Assembly (NCBI GenBank): GCA_016758965.1
Contig: JAEPRB010000006.1
Coordinates: 248,001-312,000, forward strand
Direction of reading: 5' to 3'
DNA: 64,000 bases
Origin: Circinella minor
Lineage: Eukaryota; Mucoromycota; Mucoromycetes; Mucorales; Lichtheimiaceae
The position numbers were made by a program, and so were the translations under genes. Numbering within the stretch: position 1 is the first letter of the stretch; each line of letters begins with the position of its first letter. Below, piece after piece: positions 1-13,500 of this stretch. The notes under the pieces were generated by a model. The model was not told where the DNA came from and made no database searches. It was given only the letters and a program-made list of their open reading frames with translations.

Positions 1-524
1 ACATTCATCCGAGAAAACGAGTGTGGGGAAATAAAATGAACAACGAAGGTAAAAAGCTTATGACCTGGGATGTAAAGGTTATGGATATTATCCGGATTGA
101 ATTCCCACGAATTTCGATAAATACTCGAGTGGGAATTCAAAGAAACCAAAAAAATTGAGAGATCGGTTAAATAGAAAAGAAAATTATTTTGATCTTTGTA
201 GTGGTAGAAATATTTAACTCCCACTGACTAATTATTCACCTTTAATTTATTTTACCCCACATCTCAGATAAAAGAGGCCAAGCATTAAAATATTTGTCCA
301 TACATTTTAATGTGATTAACGACAGGGAAGGCGGAAGCTCTTTTTTAGTTACACTAGTATATAGTATGATTTCACTTTCCCTTTAAGAAAACACCGTCCA
401 CAAAAAACAGCTATTTTACTTAAATAGAAAGAAGTGCTCATAATAAATGCAATTAAAAGCTCTTCTTTCTACTCTTTTGTATTTTTATTTTATTTTTATT
501 TTCTCTTTTAGTTGAAACTATAAT
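1..524. other. Intergenic, 5' side of the acyl-CoA synthetase gene
   Basis: No supported gene. A short hairpin (12-base arms at 97-108 and 129-140, 20-base loop) lies here. The last 50 bases before the next start codon are T-rich and end in a possible splice acceptor (TTTTAG near 511), so a 5' UTR intron in the following gene is possible but not shown. Confidence 0.5.
97..140. repeat. Inverted repeat / hairpin
   Basis: The arm TTGAATTCCCAC (97-108) is the exact reverse complement of GTGGGAATTCAA (129-140), with 20 bases between. A related CGAGTGGGAATT string occurs at about 30935 in the gene-poor island, so it may be a remnant of a dispersed element. No function is evident. Confidence 0.6.
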
Positions 525-2695
525 ATGGTTGTATTCACATCCCATTTTAAGCCTGTCGAAGAGCCCCAAATGGGTACTATGGAATTTTTATTCAAGAACC
601 ATTTTGATATTCCTGACAAGCGACCTTTGTTCATTGATTTTCTTACTGGCGAAAAGCTTACTTATGGTGACTTTAAGGATCAAATTTTACAATTTGCAGC
701 CGGTTTACAAGACAAGCATAGTTTTACAAAGGGTGATGTTATGTTGATCTATGCTCCCAACGACGTACGTTAATCATTCTCAACTACATTAGTAGTCTGT
801 GTAAAGTCAAAAACTATGTACTCTCAGTTACGTAAAAACAAAAAAGGCATGGAAAAAACTAAATTTTCCCATTGTATCAATATATGTTATTATAGTACAA
901 GTACACAGTTCCATTAATGGGTGCTGTTGCAGCTGGCGGTGCCACATCTCCTGCCAACCCCAACTATACAGTACACGAACTTGTCCACCAATTAAAATTG
1001 ACTCAAGCTAAAGTGATGATTGCACACGTTGACAACATTGACAATGCTCTTGAAGCTGCCAAAGAAGTTGGCCTTCCCAAGAAAAACATCTATGTATTTG
1101 GTTACAAAGCCCTTCAAGGCTGTCTTCCATTCTTGGCTTTGATGGGTTCACGTCGCGCCGAATTAGTTCATCTCACTCCTGAAGAGTCCAAAGAATTACC
1201 CGCTTATTTGTGTTTCTCATCAGGCACTACTGGTCCTAGTAAAGGTGTTATTACTACTCACGCCAACATGAATGTTAACCTTTTGCAATATTGTGCTTCC
1301 GACGGTCCATTTATTGATGGTAAAAATGATTGTACTTTTGCTACTTTACCATTCTTCCACGTTTTCGCTTTGACCAATATTCTTCATCTTGCCTTTTACA
1401 TTGGTACACCTGTCTATGTTTTGAAACGTTTCCATCTTGAAACTGTATGTAAATTGATTGAATCAAAGAAGATCTCGTTTGGTTATATGGTTCCTCCTAT
1501 ATTACTACAAATTGTCAAAGAACCTGTCGCTCAAAAATATGATTTGTCTTCTGTCAAATGGATTCAATGTGCTGCCGCTCCTCTCGCCCCTGAATTACTT
1601 ACTGCCCTTAAGGCTCGTTTACCTACTTGTGCTGTGAAACAAGCTTATGGGTTAACTGAGACTTCACCAGTTGCGACATCCGAAATTCCTAATGATACTC
1701 GACCAGGTAAGGAAAATATGTAGAAAAAAAATTCAGAGTTTCCACTTATCTTTTAGTTTTAGGAAATATGACGTAACTAATCTTTTTTTTTCTTTTTCTT
1801 TTTCATTATTTAATAGGATCCGTTGGTTACTTACTGCCAAACATGACAGCTAAGCTTGTTAACGAAGATGGAAAGGGTAAGATATCAAATATGATTTAAA
1901 AGGGAAAGGAATGTTGAAAGAGAGATAAAAAAAAAAAGCGGCACGGAAAGAATCATTTGAGGATAAGGTTTGCTTATACGTTCTTAATAGAGGTTGGATA
2001 TGATGAGCGTGGTGAAATTTGGCTTAAGGGACCCAATATCATGAAGGGATATATCCGTAATCCTCAAGCCACTGCTGATGCTATTGATAAGGATGGTTAT
2101 TTCCATACTGGTGATGTTGGTGTTGTTGACAAAGAAAACCGATTCTATATTGTTGATCGCCTTAAGGAATTGATCAAATACAAGGGTTTCCAGGTCAGTT
2201 GGGTTGATATCAGTAGTTGAATGCAAATTATCCCTTTTTTGTTTTACTTATTATTGCTATTGTTATCCTTTTTATATAGGTTCCACCTGCAGAACTTGAA
2301 GCACTTTTGGTAAATGTCAAAAAATGGGAAATTAATGCAAAAAAAGCAGGGGAATTAATTAAAGTGACGTTTATTATTATTTTTAGTTAAAATCACCCGA
2401 TGTTGCCGATGCTGCAGTTATTGGTGTTTATGACCCTGAACAAGCAACTGAGATTCCAACCGGCTACATTAAAGTTGCACCCAATGTACCTAAAACCAAG
2501 GAAACCTCAGACCGTATCAAAAAATTTGTTGCAGATAAAGTTGTCTCATACAAACAAATTCGTAATTTGATCTTTTTGGATGTAATTCCAAAGAGTGAAT
2601 CTGGAAAAATTCTTCGCCGTGTCTTGCGTACTGAAGCTAATGAGGCTGTCAAGGCAAAGATTGCCGCTAAAGCGGAATCTAGCGCTCGTTTGTAA
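525..2695 (+). CDS. 4-coumarate-CoA ligase-like acyl-CoA synthetase
   Basis: ATP-dependent adenylate-forming enzyme that converts a carboxylic acid to its CoA thioester through an acyl-AMP intermediate. Six exons fit in phase: 525-764, 896-1706, 1817-1876, 1991-2193, 2280-2309, 2387-2695, giving 550 residues, the usual size for 4CL enzymes. Visible motifs in order: the P-loop-like [10 protein letters not shown] (about 1217), YGLTETSP (about 1650), [14 protein letters not shown] (about 2017), YFHTGDVG with the hinge-region [12 protein letters not shown] (about 2098-2190), and [11 protein letters not shown] near the C-terminus with the catalytic lysine. The last residues are ARL, a variant type 1 peroxisomal targeting signal, so a peroxisomal location is likely. 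The acid substrate cannot be told from sequence; medium-chain or aromatic acids are both possible in this family. The exon 1/2 junction is the least certain. Confidence 0.93.
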
Positions 2696-5600
2696 ATTAT
2701 TTGTTTTTATTATTCTTTCCGATTATATATCCCAATCCAGCTGTTTACTTTCTTTTTTTTAAAAAATGACTTCTCCTACACACACATGTTCTACTTTTGA
2801 AACAACTTTGTACCATAATTCCTTTTACATAAAAAAAAATTCAAATATGTAGAAATATAGAACCTCATATTGCATAAATTTTTTATACAATTAATAATAT
2901 GATGATCATCACATCACGTTTACTAATTGCAATAGAAAACCTGTCATATTTGATGAATTATGATACATATAGCATTTAGAGGCTTGAAGTATTGTTTGAA
3001 ACTTGATAATGAGCTCATGCGCGTTAATATTTTGAAACTCACTTCTTTTCATTAATAATTTATTTCTAGAGTTGTTCCCCAAACTAATAGATATAATTCA
3101 TTATACTGTCTACATACATAAAATCAATAGAAAGGACAAAATAAAAGACGGAAACATCTGTGGCGGATTTATAAAAAAGACAAGATAAAAAGTATTAACT
3201 ACCAATGGATACAAGTACTCATGAACCCCCCTTACATTTATCCTTTCTTTTTAATTAAAAAAGATTAGTGTAACACGAATCTTCGTCTTTGTCGGGCCTC
3301 CAAATGGCTATGCTCTTAAGTGCATTGGATGAGCAACTTTACGCCATTGTTGATTCACAATACTAATTTTCACAATTAAAAAAAAATTAATTTTTGCAAA
3401 CAATATATTTTTTCTGTAACAGTTGCTTCTAGATCATCTTTACGAATTAGGTCTGAATTTAACAAAGTCTTCGGGTAAAGTAAATATATTTACAACAACT
3501 GGTGATAGATGTTATATAGTATAGCAAATATTCTAATGAAAAAAAAGTCCAGCTGTTTGGATATCTATGGGGTACTTCATTTTATCTGATAGACTCCTGT
3601 TGTAAAGTATGTTTTCTCTCCTATTAGAGTCTCTAATAAACTCATCCCGTATTCGAGGATAGACATATCTTTTAAGTTACCTTAAATTGACCCTTGTTTT
3701 CGGAATACTTGTATTCATATTAAAGTTACTATTATGTGTCACGCCAAATGGTATTGAAGTGATGATTGGTGGACATTGTGTTCAAGGGATTAAAGTGGCG
3801 GCAATGTTCACAGTGCTTATAATTATTTCCGAAATTGAAGCCCCTGAAAAGGGAGGTAATCATCAAGTTATCGTCAATCGTGGCCTTGGTTTATGGCAAG
3901 AGTACCCAATCCATTGATTGGTGTAAGTATGAGATAAGTCAGTTGCCTACTAGTTACAACTACAAAGAGAATAATTAAATTTATTTTATACTACGTATTT
4001 ATTACTTGTTACTAAGAGAGCGGTTTGACTTATTATGTTTCATGGCAATGGATTTTGGCGGGCAAACATATCATAACTTTAATGAAATCAGTTACTGAAT
4101 CGCGCGAGAGATATTGGTATTTAATAATACAAAAAGAAAAAAGTCTAGCTACTCTCATGAACATGCTGTAGTATGCAGAATATACTTGTATATGTGCAAG
4201 CACGTGTATAGTGTTTTCTTTGTCTATCACTTCAAGGGAAAAAGATTATGTAACATATAGGAGAAAAAATCAACTTGTCAACAGGTATATATGTCTTTAC
4301 ACTAACAATAAAAATATTTTACATATTCATGCATATAAACCCCGACGTATTCGATTTTTTATCTCTCGTACGTAACAAGTCTAATGAGGTTTTCTCATAT
4401 TTTGAGATCAGTACTGGGAATATTCATATTACCAGCCCTACATTTAAATTGTTTTTATAATGATGATTTGCCAGGGAAAATTCCAGAGTTCTTTGTGAAT
4501 GTGGTGATAGATTAAAGTTTATTGAAAGCGTAAAAACCCTGCGTCTAAATAGTACATGTCCGCTCTAGTTCGACCCTTTTTGGCAAAGTGGCGACATGGT
4601 GGTAAGTAATTCCAAACCGCTATTGAATTATCTTCTCATCCAATCCTATTTATCAACTATCATGGATACCTATTCTGATGCTATTAAGATAATATGGTAT
4701 CTCTTGATTGCAATGTTGGGTGTCGGTATCTTTAGTTGCTATTAAATACAAGATAATAAAAATTAAAAAAAGAATGGCTAATCGGGGATATATGGCTATG
4801 TATGTGTCGATCCCCCTTGTGTGTTCAATACCACCTACATTGTACCAGAAACTTTTCTTATTTTATTTATCTCAACATTAAAATCAAACTCCTCTTGTAG
4901 ACAATGGTGATAGGCCTAATGATGAAATAGGTTATAGTAACACTACTACTCTCTATGGTCAATATCGTAACCAGTACTAACAAGTACAGGGTAATTATAA
5001 TAGTACGTAATGCCATTGTGAATGAAAAATGAAAAATTTAGGCATTACGTATTGCTCCAGTATAATTTTTTTAACTGTGCTTTTCAAATATCAAACTTTC
5101 TTGACCATATTTTTTTGTAGCATTTTTTTTTCTTTATTTATTTTATAAAAAGTAAATGAAATATCAATGCTAATTTTTAATGTCATTACTGCTGTTCAGC
5201 GATAGAAACAATACAATATGTATCATCATTATCATTATTTATATATAAAACATCTATCGATATATTCTACAAAGAAATATAAACCGAGAGTCCTTAAATA
5301 CAAATATGATAATGAGTATATATGGTATGATCTTCTTTTCAACCCCCTTAAAACTTTTATTAGTAACATGCGTTAAATAAGCTATAAAGCTAGCAACAAT
5401 TCACTGATTATTGGTGATGATCAACTTATTCTTTTATATTGGATAACAACAGTAACTTTTTATATTATCTAAAGATCAACTTCTTCAATTCTTATTATCC
5501 GCAGTATAAATAATAAATATTTATGTACAGTAATGGGAAATAAACAGAGGAATGTCTTTCACGTAGCAATTGTTATGCTACTATTTGGAACAAGAGAATA

Positions 5601-6412
5601 CAATATTTCGTGTGGAAGAAAAAATATTAGGGGTAGAAAAAGGTGCTTTTTAAGTTTACATCACTTTCTTACGCGTGGTGTCAAATGGTATTGAAAAATA
5701 TTAGGATTATTGCTCTCACAAGGACGGGTTTTTTTTTTGCCATTTACCCGTATATCTACTATACAACCTTGGTATATATCTAAATTTGTACACTCCCTGA
5801 TTTTTTTTCTTCTGTATTAGGAAACTAGGAGGAGATGCAACACAAGAGGAGAAGTATTTGGCAAAAATGTGATAGTGTGTAACTTTTAAAAATTGTAAAA
5901 GCCTTATATGTACTATGCTTATTTCTGGGTCATAAGGAGCAGCATTTTATTATACTTTTTATTTTTATTTTTCTTGCATATACTAAGCCCCACTATTTGG
6001 ATACAAACCACGCGCTGCCATTGTTTTTGTATATTGTTACCTGTTATCATCGGAAAAAGTGTCCATTGTATTTATATTTATATCGTTGTTATTGAATAAT
6101 AATAAAAAAGCTATAAGCCAAGACAACTATTTTTACCATTTCATGATTACCTGATATTCTATTCGGTATTGGATTCTACATATAAAGTATAATAAAATAC
6201 ATAATCAAATTTTTTGAAGAGCAGTTTAAAGAAAAAGAATTTACCACCACTACGGATAGCACTCTGGGTTATTTTCTTGGACGAAATCCATGCAGGAGAA
6301 TGCAAAAAATCAATATAGAGTTAGTTTTATGTCTTATATATATAATGTTTATCTTGCCTGTTTGATTTTATTTTTTTGTTTCTCTTTTCACTTTCTCTCA
6401 CTTTCTCTCACT
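2696..6412. other. Gene-poor spacer, no supported gene
   Basis: About 3.7 kb of AT-rich sequence. Open frames are short (for example 76 codons at 3687-3917) and show no recognisable domain, no consistent splice pattern and no codon bias like the neighbouring exons. The final part (about 6380-6412) is CT-rich and is probably the promoter/5' leader of the CotH gene. I see no tRNA or transposon ends. Confidence 0.5.
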
Positions 6413-8527
6413 ATGATACAAAACAATTGTAAGTAACATGTTTATGTTAACTATCGCCCGGTTAAAAATGAGAAATTCGCTACGTACCAATTCAGCAAAT
6501 ATATCACAACCATTATAATTAATTACTAATATTATTATATAGTATATATTTTATTACTAGTATTAGTATCAGCAACTTTCTTGGTTACCATTGTTTTTGC
6601 TGACACAACTTACAATGTAATATGCGCTACTGGTAGTGACAACAAAAACGTAGCTGTAGTCATTGGCAACAAACCCTATTCACTCAAAGCTTCTCCATCA
6701 TCATCCATATTGTATACTGGTATTGCACCCTCTTCTCAAGAATATTATTATGCCGTCACTGATAGCCAAGGCAGCATTATCGAGAAAGAAGCGTTTAGTC
6801 GCACCTTGCAGGGCGAAAGTGCTTCGACTCCAAATGAATTTTATAATAGAACGTGGACTACAAAATCTGTACGACAACTACCTGCCATTTTCCCCCCTCA
6901 CAAAACCTTTTCCTCAGAACTTCATCCAACTGATGAAATCCCAACTTTTCATATCCAAGCGGATCAAAGCCAGATTGACAACATGCATACAAATGTAAAC
7001 AAGGACCTTACTGTTCTTGGCAAAATGACTTATATTCGGTAAGTAATATGTACTTGGTTAATAATATATGTATAAAAGAATAACAATAGATTGTATAACA
7101 TTTTATTTCACTTATTTTTATTTGTTAGTCGGGATGATGTACAGGCTTTTACCGAAATCAAAATCAAGATTGGTGGTCGTAACGCGCGAAAGTATCCAAA
7201 ACTTTCATATAATATTAATATTAATGGAAAAGGCGAAAGTATTTATGGTTGCAGTCGATTCAAGCTTCGTGCCCTTGGAACTACTGATCCAGCATACATT
7301 CGGGAAGATTTGGCATACAAAACCTTGGTCTCTTTGGGTGTACCAACATCTGGAGCTTCATTTGCAAGGTACAACATATATATATCAGCTTTTTAGCAGT
7401 TAATGTTGAACACGTCTTATTAAAATGTGTGCGTGTGTGTATGTGTTTTACTTTTATAGAGTTTTCTTTAATGGTCAACCTATGGGACTTTATACCATGA
7501 TTGAACATTTTAAACCATCATGGCTTCGTACAGTGTTCGGTAATGATGCCCAAAACTATAATCATGGTTCTTTATACCAAGGTGCTAAACGAACCCCTGT
7601 GTCTGATAAGTTGAAACATTACTCTGATCTGGACTATTATCCCGACAACGCTGCATATGAAGATGGCCAGTACAGAATTAAGGAGGAACCATCAGGAGGT
7701 CAGAACTTAGGATACCAACCCCTGATCGATCTGACAAAATTTATTCATGATACCAGCACCGATAACTTAAATGAATGGAATAAACATCTCGACACGGAAG
7801 GATTTATGAGATTGTAAGTAAACATAAATCCACTAACCCAACATAATAATCAAAGAATGACCAGTACTGTAAATAGTTTTTACTAAATTATAATAACCTT
7901 TATTTTTCTTAACAAAATAGCATGGTTCATGAATTCTTCACTGGGTTGTCAGATAACTTTATTATTAACTTTAACAATTACTTTTTATACCAAGATCCAA
8001 GTCAAAATAACAAGTTTATTTATTTAAACGCAGATTTCAACCGTGCATTAGGCAACAGCATTTATGATATGAATCATATGCTCAATGGTGACTTTAAATC
8101 ATTTGTCTTGGAAAAGAAAAACATTATTGAATCACACGCATCTCCTCTTTTGGTCAAGTTATTGAACTCGCCTAAATTTAGCAGTCAACTTAATGAACTT
8201 ATCCAAGATGCCAATAATAAACTTTTTAATCCAGAAGTATTAGAACCTACCGTAGATGACCTTGTGGCCTTTATTGAAGATGATGTTGAATGGGACCAGA
8301 CATTACCCAAGCCAGGAAAAGCAGTAACAATTCCTAGAAAGCGAAAGGAAGGCGAGGAACTTAACGCTCGTAACACCGATGAAGCCTATGACACTTGGGT
8401 TGTAGCAAAAGAAGGTATTCCATTCAAGAAAGCTGTTAATGGTCCTGTTGAAGGTCATCCTTCCACCATTGGTGTCAAGGAGTGGATTCAAAGAAAAAAC
8501 CAGGCCGTGAGCCAAGTTGCTCTCTGA
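6413..8527 (+). CDS. Secreted CotH-family protein (spore-coat-protein-H kinase-like)
   Basis: CotH-family protein, distantly kinase-like. Bacterial CotH phosphorylates coat proteins; in Mucorales members are cell-surface proteins, some acting as invasins. Five exons: 6413-6428, 6543-7038, 7129-7368, 7460-7813, 7921-8527, about 570 residues. The tiny first exon joins in phase to a hydrophobic stretch ending VTIVFA, forming a signal peptide; the start is chosen for this reason. Family hallmarks: GGRNARKYPKLSYNI (about 7173), FKLRALGTTDPAYIRE (about 7260), NGQPMGLYTMIEHFK (about 7471), and FLYQDPSQNNKFIYLNADFN (about 7981), where the ND/D-type metal-binding region of the fold would lie. The C-terminus has no hydrophobic tail for a GPI anchor, so the protein may be soluble or cell-wall held. 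Whether it is an active kinase cannot be decided here. Confidence 0.9.
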
Positions 8528-10590
8528 TTGACCAGTATTGTTTAAGACTTTTTCCATAATTAGAACTTTCTTATATATTTTCTTTAAACAAAATTACAAA
8601 GATACACAGGCAGAGACTACTTTCATTCTAATTAATTGTGCATAAGATTAGTGTTATTAACACAACCTATAATACATTGTTTAAATAATATACGCATACA
8701 TACATATATATATATATATATTTAATAGAGTGGTATAAGTTTGTTTAAATAATATCTCATTATATGAATATTATAATTGCGAAGTGTCTCTATATATTGA
8801 TATTTATGAAAAAAATATTGGGTTGGGAAAAGGTAATAAAAAAGCATAACTAGACACCAATAATTAAATAAAAATAGTTTAATCTTCACCAGATTTTCTT
8901 GTAATAGTTTAACTCAAATAATATGAGCGTCATTTGATTCTCCATATATATATTAACAAAAAAAAAATCAACACGGAAGGATATTACTGATGATGGATTC
9001 AGTAATACCCTCACGGTTTGTATAAAGAATGAAAAATCATTTTTACTACGAGTTTTAAAAACAATCGTTCGTTTAATGTCTCTGTCAACACTTTTTCAAT
9101 CTTCTTGACCCTCCTTTTATTAAGTTAGTCCTTGATAGTTTTAGAAAAGCAAAGCACGCTGCTTTATCGAATACTTTTTTTTTTTTATTATCATTAGTGA
9201 TATCATCTGAAGACTGTTACTTTGTTATTTTTTTTTTCGAGTTAGAATACTATACCTGCTTGGTGTATCAAGTTTGTTTGAATATATACAGGGTGAAATA
9301 GCGGTTTTGAAAATATAGCAACAAAAAGTTTACTTCTTTATACTTCTCATGCATATTTTAATCTATAATTATTGTGTTGCTTCATGTGATATGTTAAGTT
9401 GCGTTTATATTTTGATTTATAAAACAAACATTATTATTTATTTATTTACCATATCTTGAGCATACTACATTTGGAGCAGATATTAAATGTTTTCAAGCAA
9501 ATCAGTTAAAAAAATACGTATGTAGTCAGCGAGCTTTGATTAAATCAAAACACAATAATAAATAAAGCTATGCTGAATAATATCTTTGTAGAAAAAAATT
9601 ATTAACAAAGAAATAACTTTTTTGTTATTTTCTGTTGCTTGTAAACTACTACGTACGTATTACGTAATAAAAAAAGAAGATCAATGATATATACAACATG
9701 GAGTTTACAACATATCAGGTGATAGGGAGAATGTTTTAGTTTTTTATTTTATCAAGGTATACCAATAAATAAATAAATGTCTCCCTATTAACTAATCCGT
9801 CATTATCATTAATATAACTGGTCACTGTCTAGAATAGGAAAAATAATTCACACAGACTTCAATTTTAATAAGAAAAAAGTGTGATTGTGCTATAACAGGA
9901 ATATCAAATGTATGTGACAAGAAAAAAAAATTAATAAATTTGTAGCCCCTTTATTTGGAGTTTGTATTACGTACGGATCTGAGGCGGATCAAAAGTGATA
10001 ATAAAACGCTTTGGTTCTTTATTTCTCGATAGTATAATTAGTTTAATACTGCGTACTGTATAGCACGAGTTTATGAAAAAGAGAAAGAAATTTACAATAA
10101 TAATGTAACATAATGTTTAATTTTACATTCTTCTACTAGGACAAATTAATTTATTGTTCTGTGCGCTGTGCATGGTTACAATTATCACATGCTTATAAAA
10201 AAATAAATGTAAGTTTTTCTTGATTCCTTTTAATAAATAAGGAAGCATAATGACATAAGCTTAAAATAACACTTTTATAGAACTCTTCCCTTTTATCTCT
10301 CTTTCTGATTCCTATCAATTCAAGAGGATAATTAATGTTAATTATTAATAAATATCAATTCATATTTATTTCATAAGTTGAAAGAGGAATGATCGGAGGT
10401 TGCTTCATAATAACTCGAGTAAAAATTGTTGAGAATTTTGAAAACCTTGTTTCATAGATATGAAGCATTAAAAATCATCTTTTTGACTAGCCGACAATGT
10501 AAAAAAGAGCATATATATAACCCCAAAAAAAGTAATAATCTCTTGGCCGCTTTTCTCTCTCTCTCTTCTTTTTCAAACTATTGAAAAAAA
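8528..10590. other. AT-rich spacer, no supported gene
   Basis: About 2 kb with no usable open frame or RNA gene that I can recognise. It contains a short TA microsatellite near 8705. The CT-rich stretch at 10550-10575 just before the lipase start is typical of the 5' leaders in this window. Confidence 0.5.
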
Positions 10591-13500
10591 ATGTCACGGT
10601 CACCAACATCACCATCATTTCATTCAGTGGCATCATATCCAGTAACTCCTACACCTGGGAAGTTAAGGGTAAATAAGAACTATTGTTTTATTATTCTTAT
10701 TGTCGTTTATTTTTTTATTTTTATTTTTTTTTATTACCCCACAAAATAAACTAACCCAGTTGTGAGACATTCACCACACTAACCGACATGGTGATAAATA
10801 CAGATTCAAATTCATAATTGTTACTTGAATATACCCGTCAAACGACCTTATGTTATTATTACAATGGGAGGTAAATTAAATAAAGACTTGGGGCATGTAT
10901 ATTACACGTGTAATGTATATAATAACCTCAATTATTTCTAAACACAATCGCCATGACCTTTTTTTTTCGTTTTCCACCCTCCCCCCAAAAATATTTATTA
11001 GAACAAACGTTTCAAACGTCCATTTCAGAGTATCCTCAAGGGCGCTGGCATGAAAGTTTTGAATTTACAGTTACTTTCCATGCCCAGTTATTTAATACGA
11101 TACAAATGGATTTATATGATTCTTACATGTTATTACCGGATAAACACGTCGGACGCGCTGAAGTGAGGCTAAGAAATTTACGAGGCATGCCAGAGACTTT
11201 TACCAATTATTATGAGGTTTGGGAAAAGCAATTGTCGACAGGTGCAAGTTCACGTGTTGGAAGAGTGAAAACCATGGCATCTAATGTAGGTGCTGTACAA
11301 GCAATGATTTCATATATATATCAAGAATCTGAAGAAAGTGTTGGAAATAAATCAAATGAAAAAGGAGTTACATCAACAACAAGGGCAATAACAACTAATG
11401 GATATAAGGACCAACAAAAGAAAGATGGATTGGATAACGAAAAAGCAATTAGAAATAATCTACGTTCACTTAAACATAATACGGCAACAACATCTAATAT
11501 TGAGGCGACGGATGATCAATTAGCAGCCGAATTTCGACAACATATCAAACAACAGCGTGAGGCAACAGCGATTAATTTTCGAAAATATGAAGAAAACAAT
11601 GTCAATGGTGAAGATATAAGAGATACAACAAAACCATTGTTAGATGATGGATTGGATTTCCCGGATGAAAGCGAAACAGAAGAAGAAGGAGATCTTGGAT
11701 TAGCTCATTTACGACTTAATTCGGATATTCATAAAAAAGACAAACAACAACAACAAGACACCAATGGTAGCAGTGTCAAATCAAAAAGCACGAGTACAGC
11801 AAATAAACAAGAATCATCATCATGGTTTAATCTTGGAAGGCGCTCATCACATAAACGAGCATCATCTACTCACAGTTCTTCAACATCTTATAGTCGGTTA
11901 GATGCACATGAACCAGATCCGCCTCCTTCCAAAAATAATGAAGAATTAGCAAATACTGTTAATGTACTTGCAGATGATGAAGGAAGCTTAAAACCATTCC
12001 CATTATTGAGTGCTATTGGATCTTGGACGACTAATAAGGAAACCAATCAAGTTTTACGTGCTATTTTAAAACTATTGGCTGCTTTTGTAAGTTCCATCCA
12101 CACATATACATTATATATAAAGTGAGAGAGCTGCATTGAAGGGGTGGGGGATGAATTAAAATAACAAGCAAACTAATATTTTTTTTTTCATTCAGGGTCA
12201 AGGTTTTGAATTATCTAACATTCAAATATTGACAGGATTTTCTGTGTTGGAAAAATTTTATGCGGATTTGCCAAGAGATCGTACTTGGGATGTAATTGAA
12301 GATTTATCCGAAATTGAAATGCCTGCTTATTTTTGGAAATATTCTGTTGCATCTTATGGTTGGAAAGGATTGAATTTTTTTGGAAAAGGAAATGGATATT
12401 GGTCGGATGCTATGCGAGATCATTCAGATGCATTATCTATTGTTGAATATCTATCTATTCCAAAAGAAGATTTACTGGCTTATGAATTTCGACTCGCGGG
12501 AGCTTTTCGACCTAGTTATTATATTTCATTAGATAGACCTACAAATTCAATCGTTCTTTGTATTCGTGGTACTATGGTATTGTATTAACTTTTTAACTAT
12601 TATTCTATGTTTTTGTTTTTTTATTTCTCGAATTGTGTAATAATGTTGTATATATATATTTAGAGTGCATTTGATGCCATGACGGATCTTGTATGTGAAT
12701 ATGAACCATGGAGAGGTGGTCTTGTACATAAGGGTATGAAGGTAATATATATACTATGCCATTTTATATTATCAGTTAATAAACAGAGTGTATCTATCAA
12801 AGAAATTTTTTTTTCTCAAGTTTCATAATTATTACTGTTCATAGTCTGCCGCTACTTGGTTCTTTCGTCATGTTGCACCTCAACTAGTTGCTTATTGTAA
12901 CGAACATTCAACAAATGCATTATATATTGTGGGTCACAGTCTTGGTGCTGCTACTGCTGCTATTTTGACTATCATGCTTGTTGACTTTATTGATGAATTT
13001 AAAGGCAACGACGCTAATGAATTTACATTGAAATGCTTTGGTTACGCACCTGCATGTGGTCTCAGTCTCGATATATCTGAAAAATATCAGGTTTGTAAAC
13101 AAAAAGGAGAAAAGTGGGAAAAAGGATCGAGTAAAAGGATAAAGAAAAAAAAATTAATTAAAAAAGTTTGGATTGTATTGTAGGATTATATTCAATCAAT
13201 TGTATTTGCAGATGACGTTGTCAGTAAATTAAGTTATGGCTCAATGATGGATCTTAAAGAAATGGTACTTGCAAGTGCCGAAGCATCTCGAAATCTTGGA
13301 TATAGTCAATTGTTATGGACAGATAAACCAGAAGGAAAAGAATGGGATGATGCATTTGCACGTATAAGAGAAACTCGACAACGATGTTTGGAATCATTGG
13401 ATAATCCACGGGTAAAATTTAATTAGACTATTTTTTTTTTTTTTTTTGGAATGTCTTTAATAACATAATATCTCTATTGATGTAGCTCTATGTCGCTGGT

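Noticed and set aside
1..158. 41-codon open frame from 36 to 158
   Set aside because: Short, overlaps the hairpin, no upstream continuation and no splice signal that would attach it to a larger gene.
3687..3917. 76-codon open frame in the first spacer
   Set aside because: No recognisable domain, no splice partners and no neighbouring coding signal; expected by chance in a 3.7-kb spacer.
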